From Brachybacterium sacelli (GTDB taxonomy: Bacteria; Actinomycetota; Actinomycetes; Actinomycetales; Dermabacteraceae): a stretch of DNA of 64,000 bases. The notes beneath the pieces were generated by a model that saw nothing but the letters and a program-made list of their open reading frames with translations, did no database searches and was not told the DNA's origin. The stretch spans positions 372,001 through 436,000 of the forward strand of contig NZ_JAGIOD010000001.1 of NCBI RefSeq assembly GCF_017876545.1, written 5' to 3'. Position numbers and translations under genes: made by a program. Below are positions 17,855 to 27,395 of the stretch, in pieces; position 1 is the stretch's first letter; the number at the start of each line of letters is the position of its first letter.

Positions 17855-17883
17855 ACTTTACATCGTTGTAGGTTGTGGCACAA
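17855..17883 (-). promoter_or_regulatory. Promoter and LacI-type operator before truncated permease
   Basis: Minus-strand -35 TTGTGC (17878-17883), 17-bp spacer, -10 TAAAGT (17855-17860). The spacer and -10 carry the dyad TACATCGTTGTA (17859-17870), related to the site before the GH51 gene. A second dyad GTTGTG-G-CACAAC overlaps the -35 (17872-17884). Confidence 0.65.
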
Positions 17884-17943
17884 CGACCGCGCACGGCACG
17901 TCGCGAGGGTCGCGGAGCGGGCGTGACCTGCACGAACACCATT

Positions 17944-17981
17944 GGCGCCCCGTGCACCCTTCCCGGGGTGCGCGGGGCGCC
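17944..17981 (-). terminator. Terminator hairpin after gguB-like gene
   Basis: GGCGCCCCG (17944-17952) pairs perfectly with CGGGGCGCC (17973-17981); the stem continues inward as TGCACCC/GGGTGCG with one mismatch, leaving a loop of about 6 bases. It lies 32 bp past the stop of the transporter operon. No T-run was seen, as is common in high-GC hosts. Confidence 0.72.
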
Positions 17982-18012
17982 ATGGCGAGGCGCCCACCCG
18001 GCCGCAGCTCGC

Positions 18013-19194
18013 TCAGGAGCCGCTCGTCGAGCGCTTCTTGTTCCAGACGTCGAAGGCGACGGCCACCAGCAGCACGACGCCGCGCACCACCGACTGCGTG
18101 GACTGGTCGATGCCCATGATCTGCATGCCGTTGGACATGACCGCCATGATCAGGCCGCCGATGATCGCGCCTTGCACCTTGCCGATGCCGCCGGTCACCG
18201 CTGCGCCGCCGATGAAGGCGGCCGCGATCGCGTCGAGCTCGAACATGTTGCCCGCCCCCGGCTGGGCGCTGTTGGACCGCGCCGAGTAGACGATGCCCGC
18301 GACCGCGGAGAGCAGGCCCATGTTCACGAACAGCCACATGTTCACGCGTCGTGTCTTCACGCCTGACAGCTCCGCGGCCTGGAGATTCCCGCCCATGGCG
18401 TAGATGTGCCGGCCGAAGATGGTGCGCTGGCTGATGAAGCCGTAGATGAGGATCAGAGCGGCCAGCAGGATCAGCACCACCGGCAGCCCGCGGGAGTGCG
18501 CGAGCTGCCAGGCGAAGGCCATGACCACCACGGCCACGAGGGCGTTCTTCAGCCAGAACAGGAAGTACGACTCGACCGGTTGCTTGTACCTCAGCTTCGC
18601 GAGGCGGCTGCGGTACTGCTGGATCGCGAAGACGACCACCAGTGCCGCCGCCAGGAACAGGGTGAAGGCGTCGAAGCCGTATCCGCCCATCAGCCCGTTG
18701 AGGAAGCCGCCGGAGATGTACTGGTACTCCGGCGGGAACGGCGAGAGGGAGACGCTGCCCAGGACCTGCAGGGTCATGCCGCGGAAGATGAGCATGCCCG
18801 CGAGGGTCACGATGAAGGCGGGGATGCCGACATAGGCGACCCAGAAGCCCTGCCACAGCCCCACCAGCACACCGGTGCCGAGCGCGGCCAGCACGCCCAC
18901 CCACCAGGGCAGGCCGTGGCCGATGACCACGACCGCAGCGACGCCGCCGGTCAGGGCGACCACCGAACCCACCGACAGGTCGATGTGCCCGGCCACGATG
19001 ATCAGCACCATGCCGATCGCGAGGATCAGGATGTAGGAGTACTGCAGCACCAGGTTGGTCAGGTTGCCCGGACTCAGCAGGGCGCCGCCCGTGAGGATCG
19101 TGAACAGTACGACGATGAACACGAAGGCGATGTAGATGCCGCTCTGACGCAGATTGCGCGTCAGCAGTTCCTTGATGTCAGAAGTTCCGGCCAT
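18013..19194 (-). CDS. gguB: Multiple-sugar ABC transporter permease (GguB/XylH type)
   Basis: 393 residues with about ten membrane helices. CUT2-type features include GHIDLSVGSVVALTGG near residue 69 and the C-terminal GGIGKVQGAIIGGLIMAVMSNGM. Third gene of an SBP-ATPase-permease operon transcribed on the minus strand (9 bp after the ATPase). With ChvE- and GguA-like partners it should import L-arabinose and related monosaccharides. The operon carries the arabinose-regulon operator upstream of its first gene. Confidence 0.9.
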   Translation of the reverse strand: MAGTSDIKELLTRNLRQSGIYIAFVFIVVLFTILTGGALLSPGNLTNLVLQYSYILILAIGMVLIIVAGHIDLSVGSVVALTGGVAAVVVIGHGLPWWVGVLAALGTGVLVGLWQGFWVAYVGIPAFIVTLAGMLIFRGMTLQVLGSVSLSPFPPEYQYISGGFLNGLMGGYGFDAFTLFLAAALVVVFAIQQYRSRLAKLRYKQPVESYFLFWLKNALVAVVVMAFAWQLAHSRGLPVVLILLAALILIYGFISQRTIFGRHIYAMGGNLQAAELSGVKTRRVNMWLFVNMGLLSAVAGIVYSARSNSAQPGAGNMFELDAIAAAFIGGAAVTGGIGKVQGAIIGGLIMAVMSNGMQIMGIDQSTQSVVRGVVLLVAVAFDVWNKKRSTSGS

Positions 19195-19203
19195 GAGGCG
19201 CGC

Positions 19204-20745
<1,542 letters not shown>

Positions 20746-20818
20746 GAGGCCCTCCTTCGGGCAGGAGGTCCCGGCGCGCGCGGTGGCGCCGCCGGGACCT
20801 CGTCGGATACGGGACGGC

Positions 20819-21970
20819 TCAGAGCTGCCCGGACTCGACCTGCTCCTCGGTGTAGTACCCGGATTCGACGAGGATCTTCTCGTAGTTCCCCTCGAGGACC
20901 ATCGTCACCTCGAGGAGGTAGGACGGCACGACCTTCACGCCGTTGTCGTAGGTCTCGGTGTCGTTGGCCTCGGGCTCCTCGCCCTTGAGGATCGACTCCG
21001 CGGAGACGATGGCCTGCTCGGCGAGGTCGCGGGTGTCCTTGAAGATCGTCGAGGACTGGATGCCGTCGGCGATCAGCTTGATCGAGGCGATCTCGGCGTC
21101 CTGGCCGGTGACCACCGGCAGCCCCTCCTCGAGGGTGGGACCGAGGCCCGCGTTCTGCATCGCGTTGATGATGCCGCGGGAGAGAGGATCCGCAGGGGCC
21201 AGCACCCCGGCGAGCTCCTCGCCGCCGTTGTAGTGCGTGGTCAGCAGGTTCTCCATCCGCTTCTGGGCAGTCTCCTGCTCCCAGCGCTGCGTGGCGGCCT
21301 GCTCGATGTCCACCTGTTTCGAGGGAACCACGAGGGTGCCCTCGTCGAAGTAGGGCTGAAGGGTCTCGAGCGCGCCCTTCCAGAACAGGTGCGCGTTGTT
21401 GTCGTCCAGTGACCCGGCGAACAGCTCCACGTTCAGCGGATTCTCGGGGGCGTCGTCGGCCGGCTCGAACTCCGCATCCAGCAGACCGAGCCCGTACAGC
21501 AGGGCGTTGGCCTGGTTGACGCCCACCTTGTAATTGTCGAAGGTGACGTAGAAGTCGACGTTCTCGCTGTCGGTGAGCAGACGGTCGTAGGCGATCACCG
21601 GAATGCCCTGGGAAGCGGCGTTGTCGAGCTGCGCCGAGAGGGACGCCCCGTCGATCGAGGCGATCAGCAGGGCGGACACGCCGCTGTTGATCATCTGGTC
21701 GATCTGCTGCTGCTGGGTGGGGATGTCGTCCTGGGCGTACTGCATGTCGACCTTGTAGCCCTTGTCCTCCAGCCCCTTCTTGATGTTGGCACCGTCGGCG
21801 ACCCACCGCTCGTAGGTCTCCGTCGGCATCGCGACGCCGACGGTCTGATCGCTGGGTTCCGCCTCGGTGTCCGGACCGGTGGAACCGGCCCCTTCGCCGC
21901 CGCATGCCGCCAGGCCGAGGGCGGCCGCCGCGGCCGACGTCCCCAGCAAGAAGCTTCTCCGGTTGTGCAT
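20819..21970 (-). CDS. chvE: Multiple-sugar-binding lipoprotein (ChvE type)
   Basis: 383 residues from ATG 21970 (GAGGAG upstream). Lipoprotein signal with NRRSFLLG and lipobox GLAAC. The mature part is a PBP type-1 sugar-binding fold typical of ChvE ([21 protein letters not shown], then [35 protein letters not shown]). First gene of the chvE-gguA-gguB-like operon. The arabinose-regulon operator overlaps its promoter, so L-arabinose is the likely main substrate, although the family binds several monosaccharides. Confidence 0.92.
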   Translation of the reverse strand: MHNRRSFLLGTSAAAAALGLAACGGEGAGSTGPDTEAEPSDQTVGVAMPTETYERWVADGANIKKGLEDKGYKVDMQYAQDDIPTQQQQIDQMINSGVSALLIASIDGASLSAQLDNAASQGIPVIAYDRLLTDSENVDFYVTFDNYKVGVNQANALLYGLGLLDAEFEPADDAPENPLNVELFAGSLDDNNAHLFWKGALETLQPYFDEGTLVVPSKQVDIEQAATQRWEQETAQKRMENLLTTHYNGGEELAGVLAPADPLSRGIINAMQNAGLGPTLEEGLPVVTGQDAEIASIKLIADGIQSSTIFKDTRDLAEQAIVSAESILKGEEPEANDTETYDNGVKVVPSYLLEVTMVLEGNYEKILVESGYYTEEQVESGQL

Positions 21971-22159
21971 GGTGTCTCCTCCTCGACATCGCCATCTGCC
22001 GCCCGGAACAGGAGCGTCCGGTCCTGCGTCCCGCACCGGCCTCGCGGGCGGCACCTGCGCCGTCCGGGGGTGCCGACGGTGCGTCGGCGGGGATGGCCGG
22101 GCCGGGGATGGACCCGTGCCCGGTGGTCCGCACGCCGCCTGTGGCGTGGAACGCCTCGA

Positions 22160-22190
22160 ATGCTAACGTTCACATTCACGCAGGTGTCAA
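22160..22190 (-). promoter_or_regulatory. chvE promoter with arabinose-regulon operator
   Basis: Minus-strand TTGACA (22185-22190) and TAGCAT (22160-22165), 19 bp apart. The dyad ATGCTAACGTTCACAT (22160-22175, + strand) covers the -10; on the minus strand it reads ATGTGAACGTTAGCAT and matches the sites before the kinase and sugar-porter genes. It lies in a 338-bp divergent region that has no other gene. Confidence 0.72.
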
Positions 22191-22266
22191 CGGAATCGCT
22201 GGGCGCGAGGGTCACAAGTTGGCAACGACTTACCACTGGTCACTTCGGAACTGCCGTGCGACCTGC

Positions 22267-22282
22267 TGTAAAACGGTTGCAT
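22267..22282. promoter_or_regulatory. Possible autoregulatory LacI site
   Basis: TGTAAAACGGTTGCAT, just before the LacI gene, has AAC-G-GTT symmetry at its centre but is a poor match to the three strong sites. It lies 27 bp before the ATG, where repression of the regulator itself would be effective. Weak evidence. Confidence 0.3.
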
Positions 22283-22308
22283 CGGTCACGCCCTCGGAAG
22301 GAGCAGGC

Positions 22309-23334
22309 ATGGACGCCCCGATACGCCGGCCCTCCATGGCCGATGTGGCCGCGCGTGCCGGCGTCTCGTACCAGACCGTCTCCCGCGTCCTGAACGAACC
22401 GCAGATCGTCCGTCCGGCGACCCGCGAGCGCGTGCTCGAGGCGATCGCCGCGCTCGGGTACACCCGCAACCGGGCGGCCCGCGCCCTGAAGACCACCCGT
22501 TCCTCGCTGATCGGCATGCTCACCGACGGCTCTTCGCTGTTCGGCCCGGCGGAGACGACCACCGCGATCGAGTCCGCCGCCCGCGAGGCCGGCTACTCCG
22601 TGCTGCTGACCACGGTCGACGCACACGAGGACGGCGCCCGGGAGATCGGCTCGGAGCTCCTGGGCTCCGGGGCCGACGGGATCCTCGTGGTCGCGGCGCA
22701 CGAGGGGATGGTGCCGGCGGTCGCGACCGCCGCCCGCTCCACCCCGGTCATCGCCGTCTCGGCGCAGGCTCCGAAGGTGCCCGGCGTCGAGGTGGTGGGC
22801 GTGGACCAGCAGCTCGGGGCCCGGCAGATCGTCGAACACCTCGTGCGCACCGGAGCCCGCTCGATCGTCCACCTGTGCGGGCCGCAGGACTGGTTCGATG
22901 CCCGCGCACGCCTGGACGGCTTCCGGCAGGCTGCCGGGGGCCTCGGCCTCGAGGCCACCGTCGCAGGCCCGGGTGACTGGACCCCGCGGACCGGCTACGA
23001 GCTGACGAACGCCCTGGTGGCCGAGGGTACGCTGCCGGAAGCGATCTTCGCGGCGAACGACATGATGGCGATCGGGGTGCTGCACGCCCTGGACGCCCAT
23101 GGCCTGCGGGTGCCCGAGGACGTCGCCGTGGCCGGCTTCGACAACACCGTCGGCGCGGAGTTCCTGATCCCGTCACTGACCACGGTCTCGCAGCCCTTCG
23201 CCGAGCTGGGTCGCCTGGCCCTCGAGCGCCTGCTGTGCCTGCTCGAGGGGCGCGAGGTCCCCTCCGACACCCCGCACACCCTGCCGCCGCGCCTGGTCGC
23301 GCGCCGCTCCACCCGGCCCGAGCGGACGCACTGA
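22309..23334 (+). CDS. LacI-family regulator, probable L-arabinose repressor
   Basis: 341 residues: HTH SMADVAARAGVSYQTVSRVLNE near residue 9, hinge AARALKTTRSS, then a sugar-binding core with FAANDMMAIGVLHAL and VAGFDNT. Start ATG 22309 with GGAAGGAG upstream. It sits between the transporter operon and the kinase gene, both of which carry the same dyad operator, as does the sugar-porter promoter 2.4 kb downstream. LacI-type AraR regulators of arabinose genes are known in actinobacteria. The effector is unproven. Confidence 0.88.
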   Translation: MDAPIRRPSMADVAARAGVSYQTVSRVLNEPQIVRPATRERVLEAIAALGYTRNRAARALKTTRSSLIGMLTDGSSLFGPAETTTAIESAAREAGYSVLLTTVDAHEDGAREIGSELLGSGADGILVVAAHEGMVPAVATAARSTPVIAVSAQAPKVPGVEVVGVDQQLGARQIVEHLVRTGARSIVHLCGPQDWFDARARLDGFRQAAGGLGLEATVAGPGDWTPRTGYELTNALVAEGTLPEAIFAANDMMAIGVLHALDAHGLRVPEDVAVAGFDNTVGAEFLIPSLTTVSQPFAELGRLALERLLCLLEGREVPSDTPHTLPPRLVARRSTRPERTH

Positions 23335-23360
23335 CTGCGTCCGCGCCAGGACCGCCGGCC

Positions 23361-23414
23361 CCTCGGCACCTTCGGCACTCTCGGCTCCCTCAGCACCCTC
23401 GGCACCCTCGGTGG
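23361..23414. repeat. Six degenerate 9-bp tandem repeats
   Basis: Consecutive 9-mers of the form CCTCGGCAC, six copies with one to three changes each, directly after the LacI stop. A reading on the minus strand gives repeated Ala-Glu-Gly, but there is no sign of a real gene. Probably slippage-derived intergenic sequence. Confidence 0.65.
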
Positions 23415-23473
23415 CCGACCTCGACGGTGCGGGCGGGCGCAGCGGAGCTCCGCCCGCCACCCCCTCCCGCCGG

Positions 23474-23529
23474 GCATTGCCACCTCAGGACCGATCCTGC
23501 GCGAGACATCGGTCCTGGCGCGGCAATGC
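23474..23529. terminator. Nested 56-bp inverted repeat after LacI gene
   Basis: Outer arms GCATTGCC (23474-23481) and GGCAATGC (23522-23529) enclose symmetric 5-base internal loops and inner arms AGGACCGAT (23487-23495) and ATCGGTCCT (23508-23516) around a 12-base loop. All arms pair perfectly. It would end lacI transcription before the araB-like promoter. Its stem-loop-stem layout resembles the element at 3371-3440, though the sequence differs. Confidence 0.6.
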
Positions 23530-23562
23530 GCGGCACCAACCCAGGGGTCCACGGCTATGCGC

Positions 23563-23579
23563 GGCCCGATCGTCGGGCC
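23563..23579. terminator. Short hairpin before kinase promoter
   Basis: GGCCCGA-TCG-TCGGGCC, a 7-bp perfect stem with a 3-base loop, 7 bp before the kinase operator. It could be a second terminator insulating the kinase promoter. Confidence 0.4.
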
Positions 23580-23585
23580 ACGGCA

Positions 23586-23623
23586 ATGTGAACGTTGACA
23601 TCATCTGATCGGGCTGGTCTCAT
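23586..23623 (+). promoter_or_regulatory. Kinase promoter with arabinose-regulon operator
   Basis: The operator ATGTGAACGTTGACAT (23586-23601) pairs 7 of 8 bases and overlaps the consensus -35 TTGACA (23595-23600). A -10-like TCTCAT (23618-23623) follows after 17 bp, and the gene's ATG begins 7 bases later, so the transcript should be leaderless. No Shine-Dalgarno sequence is present. Confidence 0.72.
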
Positions 23624-23629
23624 GGACCC

Positions 23630-25270
23630 ATGACGCACGATGCCGTGTCTTCAGCAGACCACACCAGCCCCGATGTCGCCGCCTTTCTGCGGGACGGACG
23701 CGCGCACCTCGGCCTCGAGCTGGGCTCGACCCGGATCAAGGCGGCCCTCGTCGACGACGCCGGCGCGGTGCTCGGGACCGGCTCGCACGCCTGGGAGAAC
23801 GAGTTCGCCGAGGACAACTGGACCTACTCGCTCGAAGCGGCGTGGGACGGGATCCGCGACTGCTACGCCGACCTCGTGCGCGACGTGCGCGAGCGCCACC
23901 ACGTGGAGCTCACGCAGCTGGCCAGCATCGGCATCTCCGCGATGATGCACGGCTATCTCGCCCTCGACGCCGACGGCGAGCAGCTGACGCCCTTCCGCAC
24001 CTGGCGCAACACCTACACGGCCGATGCCGCCGCCCTGCTCAGCCGCACCTTCGGCCTCAACATCCCGCTGCGCTGGAGCGTCTCCCACCTGCTGCACGCG
24101 ATCCTGGGCGGCGAGGAGCACGTGGGCCGGATCGACTTCCTGACCACCCTGTCCGGCTACGTCCACCGGCGCCTGACGGGGCGCCGGGTGCTCGGAGTGG
24201 GCGATGCCAGCGGCATGTTCCCGATCGCTCCCGAGGGCGACGCCTACGACCCCACGCTCCTGGCACGCTTCGCCGCGCTCGACGAGGCCGCCGACCTCCC
24301 GTGGTCCCTGGCGGAGATCCTGCCCGAGGTGCTGGTCGCCGGCCAGGACGCCGGCTCCCTGACGGCCGAGGGGGCCGCGCTGCTCGACCCCACCGGCGCC
24401 CTGCGACCCGGCGCCGTGGCCGCGCCCCCGGAGGGCGACGCCGGCACCGGCATGGTCGCCACCCAGGCGGTGGACCCGCGCACCGGCAACGTCTCGGCAG
24501 GCACCAGTGCCTTCGCGATGGTGGTCCTGGAGGGGCCGCTGTCCGGGCCGCGCGAGGAGATCGATCTGGTCACCACGCCGTCCGGGGACCCGGTGGCGAT
24601 GATCCACACCAACAACTGCACCACCGACCTGGACGCCTGGCTGGGCCTCTTCTCCCGCTTCGCCGAGCTCATCGGACGGCCCGTCGACGCGGAGGAGCTC
24701 TACGGCGCCCTGTTCGGCGCGGGCGCGGAGGGCGAGTCCGACGCCGGCGGTGTGCTGAGCTACAACTACGTCTCCGGAGAGCATCAGACGGGCGTGCCCT
24801 CGGGCCGTCCACTGCTGGTGCGCGAGCAGGAGGCCCGCTTCACGCTCGAGAACTTCATGCGCTCCCAGCTCTACGGCGCCTTCGGGGCGCTCGCTGTGGG
24901 CATGGAAGCCCTGCTGAAGGACGAGGGCGTCCAGCTCGACGTGATGTACGCCCATGGCGGCATCTTCCGCACGAAGGGCGTGGCCCAGCAGGTGCTGGCC
25001 GACGCTCTCGCCACCCCCGTCGCCGTCGGCGAGTCCGCCGGCGAGGGCGGCGCCTGGGGCATGGCGCTGCTGGCCGCGTACGCCTCCGGTGCGAGCGGCG
25101 ACGAGAGCACGGTCTCGCTCAGCGAGTACCTCGCCCGGCAGGTCTTCGCCTCCCAGAAGCTGACCACGCTGCAGCCCGAGGAGGCCGGGATGTCAGGGCA
25201 TGCGACGTGGCTGGAGGGCTACCGGGCCGGCCTGCAGGTCGAGCGCCTCGCCGGGGAAGTGCTGGGCTGA
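23630..25270 (+). CDS. FGGY-family sugar kinase, probable L-ribulokinase
   Basis: 546 residues. FGGY fold: N-terminal phosphate-binding LGLELGSTRIKAAL, substrate region WRNTYTADA, and C-terminal HGGIFRTKGVAQQV. Sequence alone would also fit a xylulokinase-like annotation, but its operator is shared with the arabinose transporters, and AraD and AraA lie downstream with no other kinase, so phosphorylation of L-ribulose is the likely role. Leaderless start at ATG 23630. Its 3' end is followed by a long non-coding stretch, so it is monocistronic. Confidence 0.82.
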   Translation: MTHDAVSSADHTSPDVAAFLRDGRAHLGLELGSTRIKAALVDDAGAVLGTGSHAWENEFAEDNWTYSLEAAWDGIRDCYADLVRDVRERHHVELTQLASIGISAMMHGYLALDADGEQLTPFRTWRNTYTADAAALLSRTFGLNIPLRWSVSHLLHAILGGEEHVGRIDFLTTLSGYVHRRLTGRRVLGVGDASGMFPIAPEGDAYDPTLLARFAALDEAADLPWSLAEILPEVLVAGQDAGSLTAEGAALLDPTGALRPGAVAAPPEGDAGTGMVATQAVDPRTGNVSAGTSAFAMVVLEGPLSGPREEIDLVTTPSGDPVAMIHTNNCTTDLDAWLGLFSRFAELIGRPVDAEELYGALFGAGAEGESDAGGVLSYNYVSGEHQTGVPSGRPLLVREQEARFTLENFMRSQLYGAFGALAVGMEALLKDEGVQLDVMYAHGGIFRTKGVAQQVLADALATPVAVGESAGEGGAWGMALLAAYASGASGDESTVSLSEYLARQVFASQKLTTLQPEEAGMSGHATWLEGYRAGLQVERLAGEVLG

Positions 25271-25714
25271 GCCGTTCTGCGCCAGGCCGACGGGCCAGGC
25301 GGCCCGGACTCGGCGGCACGGGCTCGGCCAGCGGGACCGGGTCCGTCGGGAGCTGAGCCTTCGGAGCTGCGCTCCTGGGACCCGGCCCGGCCGCGACTGT
25401 ACCTGCGGAGCACGGAATCCCTCCGCTCCACCCGCACATGAGAAACGCGAGCGTCACGCACTGCCGAAATGCGTCGCAGCGTGTCGCTCACCTCCCACAT
25501 ATGCGCAGATCCGAACTTCATTTCTCGCACCTTCATTTTCCGCCCTTCGTCGGCGACGGCATCCTCGAGTCTGCGGCTCGAGAACCTTGCGCGCCGGCGC
25601 CTCGGGGACCGCTCCACCAGGGCCCTCCACCCGCACATCCTACCCTCGGGCGACCGTGGCTGGAACCGTTCGAGCAAAACTTCTTCCCCCGCAGGTCAGG
25701 GGCCTCGTCTGGCC
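25271..25714. other. Intergenic region without a recognisable gene
   Basis: Non-coding stretch between the kinase and the sugar-porter promoter. It contains an imperfect hairpin around 25449-25490 and a noticeably less GC-rich patch at about 25490-25545. The small open frames here have no ribosome sites and compositions that do not look like protein. A regulatory RNA cannot be excluded, but nothing supports one. Confidence 0.5.
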
Positions 25715-25755
25715 TTGCGTACCGCTGCTGCCACCAGTAATGTGAACGTTGCCAT
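25715..25755 (+). promoter_or_regulatory. araE-like promoter with arabinose-regulon operator
   Basis: TTGCGT (25715-25720), 17-bp spacer, TAATGT (25738-25743). The operator ATGTGAACGTTGCCAT (25740-25755) covers the -10 and the expected start near 25750. The mRNA leader to the gene's GTG is about 155 bases. The operator shares 14 of 16 bases with the kinase site. Confidence 0.75.
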
Positions 25756-25904
25756 CGAGGCAGGACTCGTCGACGCGGACCTGGAGGTCGCGACGGAGGT
25801 CGCACGATCCCCCTGGCGCGGAATCACGATCTGCCGGCGCCCCGGCGCGCGGAGATCACCACGGCCGGAGAGAACAATCCCTCTCCAGTCCCAAAGGAGT
25901 GGCA

Positions 25905-27335
25905 GTGCCTGACAAGAAGCTCTCACCGGGTTTCATCTATTTCTTCGGCGCCTTCGGAGGAATTCTCTTCGGATATGACATCGGCGTGATGACCGGTGCC
26001 CTTCCGTTCCTGATGCTCGACTGGAACATCGGTGACGACGCCGCCGCGGTCGGCTGGATCACCTCCTCGCTCATGCTGGGTGCGATCTTCGGCGGAGCCC
26101 TGTCCGGTCAGCTCTCCGACCGGGTGGGTCGACGTCGCGCGATCCTTCTGGCCGCGGCGATCTTCGCGCTCGGCTCCATCGCGCTCGGCATCACCCCGCA
26201 CAGCGGCCTCGCCTACATGATCGCGATGCGCGTGTTCCTCGGCCTCGCCGTCGGTGCCGCCTCCGCGCTCGTGCCCGCCTACATGGCGGAGATGGCCCCG
26301 GCGCGGCTGCGCGGCCGGCTCTCGGGCCTGAACCAGACCATGATCGTCTCCGGAATGCTGCTGTCCTACGTCATGGCGTGGTTCCTGCAGCACCTGCCCA
26401 CCACCTGGGCCTGGCGCTCCATGCTGGCGCTGGCCGCCGTGCCCGCCATCATCCTGTTCCTCGGGGTGCTGCGCCTGCCGGAGTCCCCTCGCTTCCTGAT
26501 CCGCGGCGGTCGTCTCGACGAGGCCCGACGGGTGCTCGACATCATCCGCCCCGCCGGCGACGTCGAGGGCGAGATCGCCCAGATCAGCGCGGCCGCGGAG
26601 ATCGAGGAGCGCGCCGCCGGCCGGACCACCTGGGCCTCGCTGCTGCACTCCCGCTACCGATACCTCGTGATCGCCGGCGTCGGCGTCGCCGCCTTCCAGC
26701 AGTTCCAGGGCGCGAATGCGATCTTCTACTACATCCCCCTGATCGTCGCCGACGCCAGCGGCTCCACCGCCGACTCCGCATTGCTGTGGCCGATCGTCCA
26801 GGGCGTCATCCTCGTGCTCGGCTCGCTGGTCTTCCTGGTGATCGCCGACCGCTTCCGCCGACGCACGCTGCTGACCGTCGGCGGAGTGGTGATGGGGCTG
26901 TCCTTCCTCATGCCGGCGCTGATCAACTCGCTGATGCCCTCGGCCAGCCCCATGCTCATCGTGCTGTTCCTGAGCATGTACGTGGCGTTCTACTCCTTCA
27001 CCTGGGCGCCGCTGACCTGGGTGATCGTCGGCGAGGTGTTCCCGCTGGTGATCCGCGGCCGGGCCGCCGGAACGGCGTCCTCCTTCAACTGGATCGGCTC
27101 GTTCCTCGTCGGCCTGCTGTTCCCGATCATGACGGCCTCGATGCCGCAGCCGGTCGTGTTCGCGACCTTCGGCATCATCTGCCTGCTGGGCGTGCTCTTC
27201 GTGCGCACCTGCGTCCCGGAGACGCGGGGACGCTCCCTCGAGGACATCGAGTCCGAGGGCGCCCGACGCGCGGGCCTCGAGCTCGGCACCGATGCCGCTC
27301 CGTCCGATCCCTCGCAGCACTCCCTGTCCCGCTGA
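25905..27335 (+). CDS. araE: MFS sugar porter, probable arabinose:H+ symporter
   Basis: 476 residues from GTG 25905, which has AAAGGAG 6 bases upstream; the in-frame ATG far upstream lacks support. Twelve membrane helices with sugar-porter motifs: GYDIGVMTGAL, SDRVGRRRAI, PESPRFLIRGGR, QQFQGANAIFYY, PETRGRSLEDIE. The last fixes it in the SP family with AraE/XylE/GalP. It heads an operon with AraD and AraA and has the arabinose operator at its promoter. Confidence 0.9.
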   Translation: MPDKKLSPGFIYFFGAFGGILFGYDIGVMTGALPFLMLDWNIGDDAAAVGWITSSLMLGAIFGGALSGQLSDRVGRRRAILLAAAIFALGSIALGITPHSGLAYMIAMRVFLGLAVGAASALVPAYMAEMAPARLRGRLSGLNQTMIVSGMLLSYVMAWFLQHLPTTWAWRSMLALAAVPAIILFLGVLRLPESPRFLIRGGRLDEARRVLDIIRPAGDVEGEIAQISAAAEIEERAAGRTTWASLLHSRYRYLVIAGVGVAAFQQFQGANAIFYYIPLIVADASGSTADSALLWPIVQGVILVLGSLVFLVIADRFRRRTLLTVGGVVMGLSFLMPALINSLMPSASPMLIVLFLSMYVAFYSFTWAPLTWVIVGEVFPLVIRGRAAGTASSFNWIGSFLVGLLFPIMTASMPQPVVFATFGIICLLGVLFVRTCVPETRGRSLEDIESEGARRAGLELGTDAAPSDPSQHSLSR

Positions 27336-27395
27336 GCACCCCCGACCCGCCACCGCCCGTGATCCGCTGACCGTCCCGTCGACCCCAGGAGAATC

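Noticed and set aside
16909..17997. A 362-residue minus-strand frame covering the truncated permease
   Set aside because: It is the wrong frame for the permease, whose EAA loop and helices are clear in the 17109-17798 reading.
22267..22282. A fourth arabinose-regulon site
   Set aside because: Only the AAC-G-GTT centre is shared and the arms do not match the three strong copies; kept only as a weak possible autoregulatory site.
25438..25740. Small open frames in the araE upstream region
   Set aside because: Cys/His/Pro-rich, no ribosome site, and they run into the promoter and operator of the next gene.
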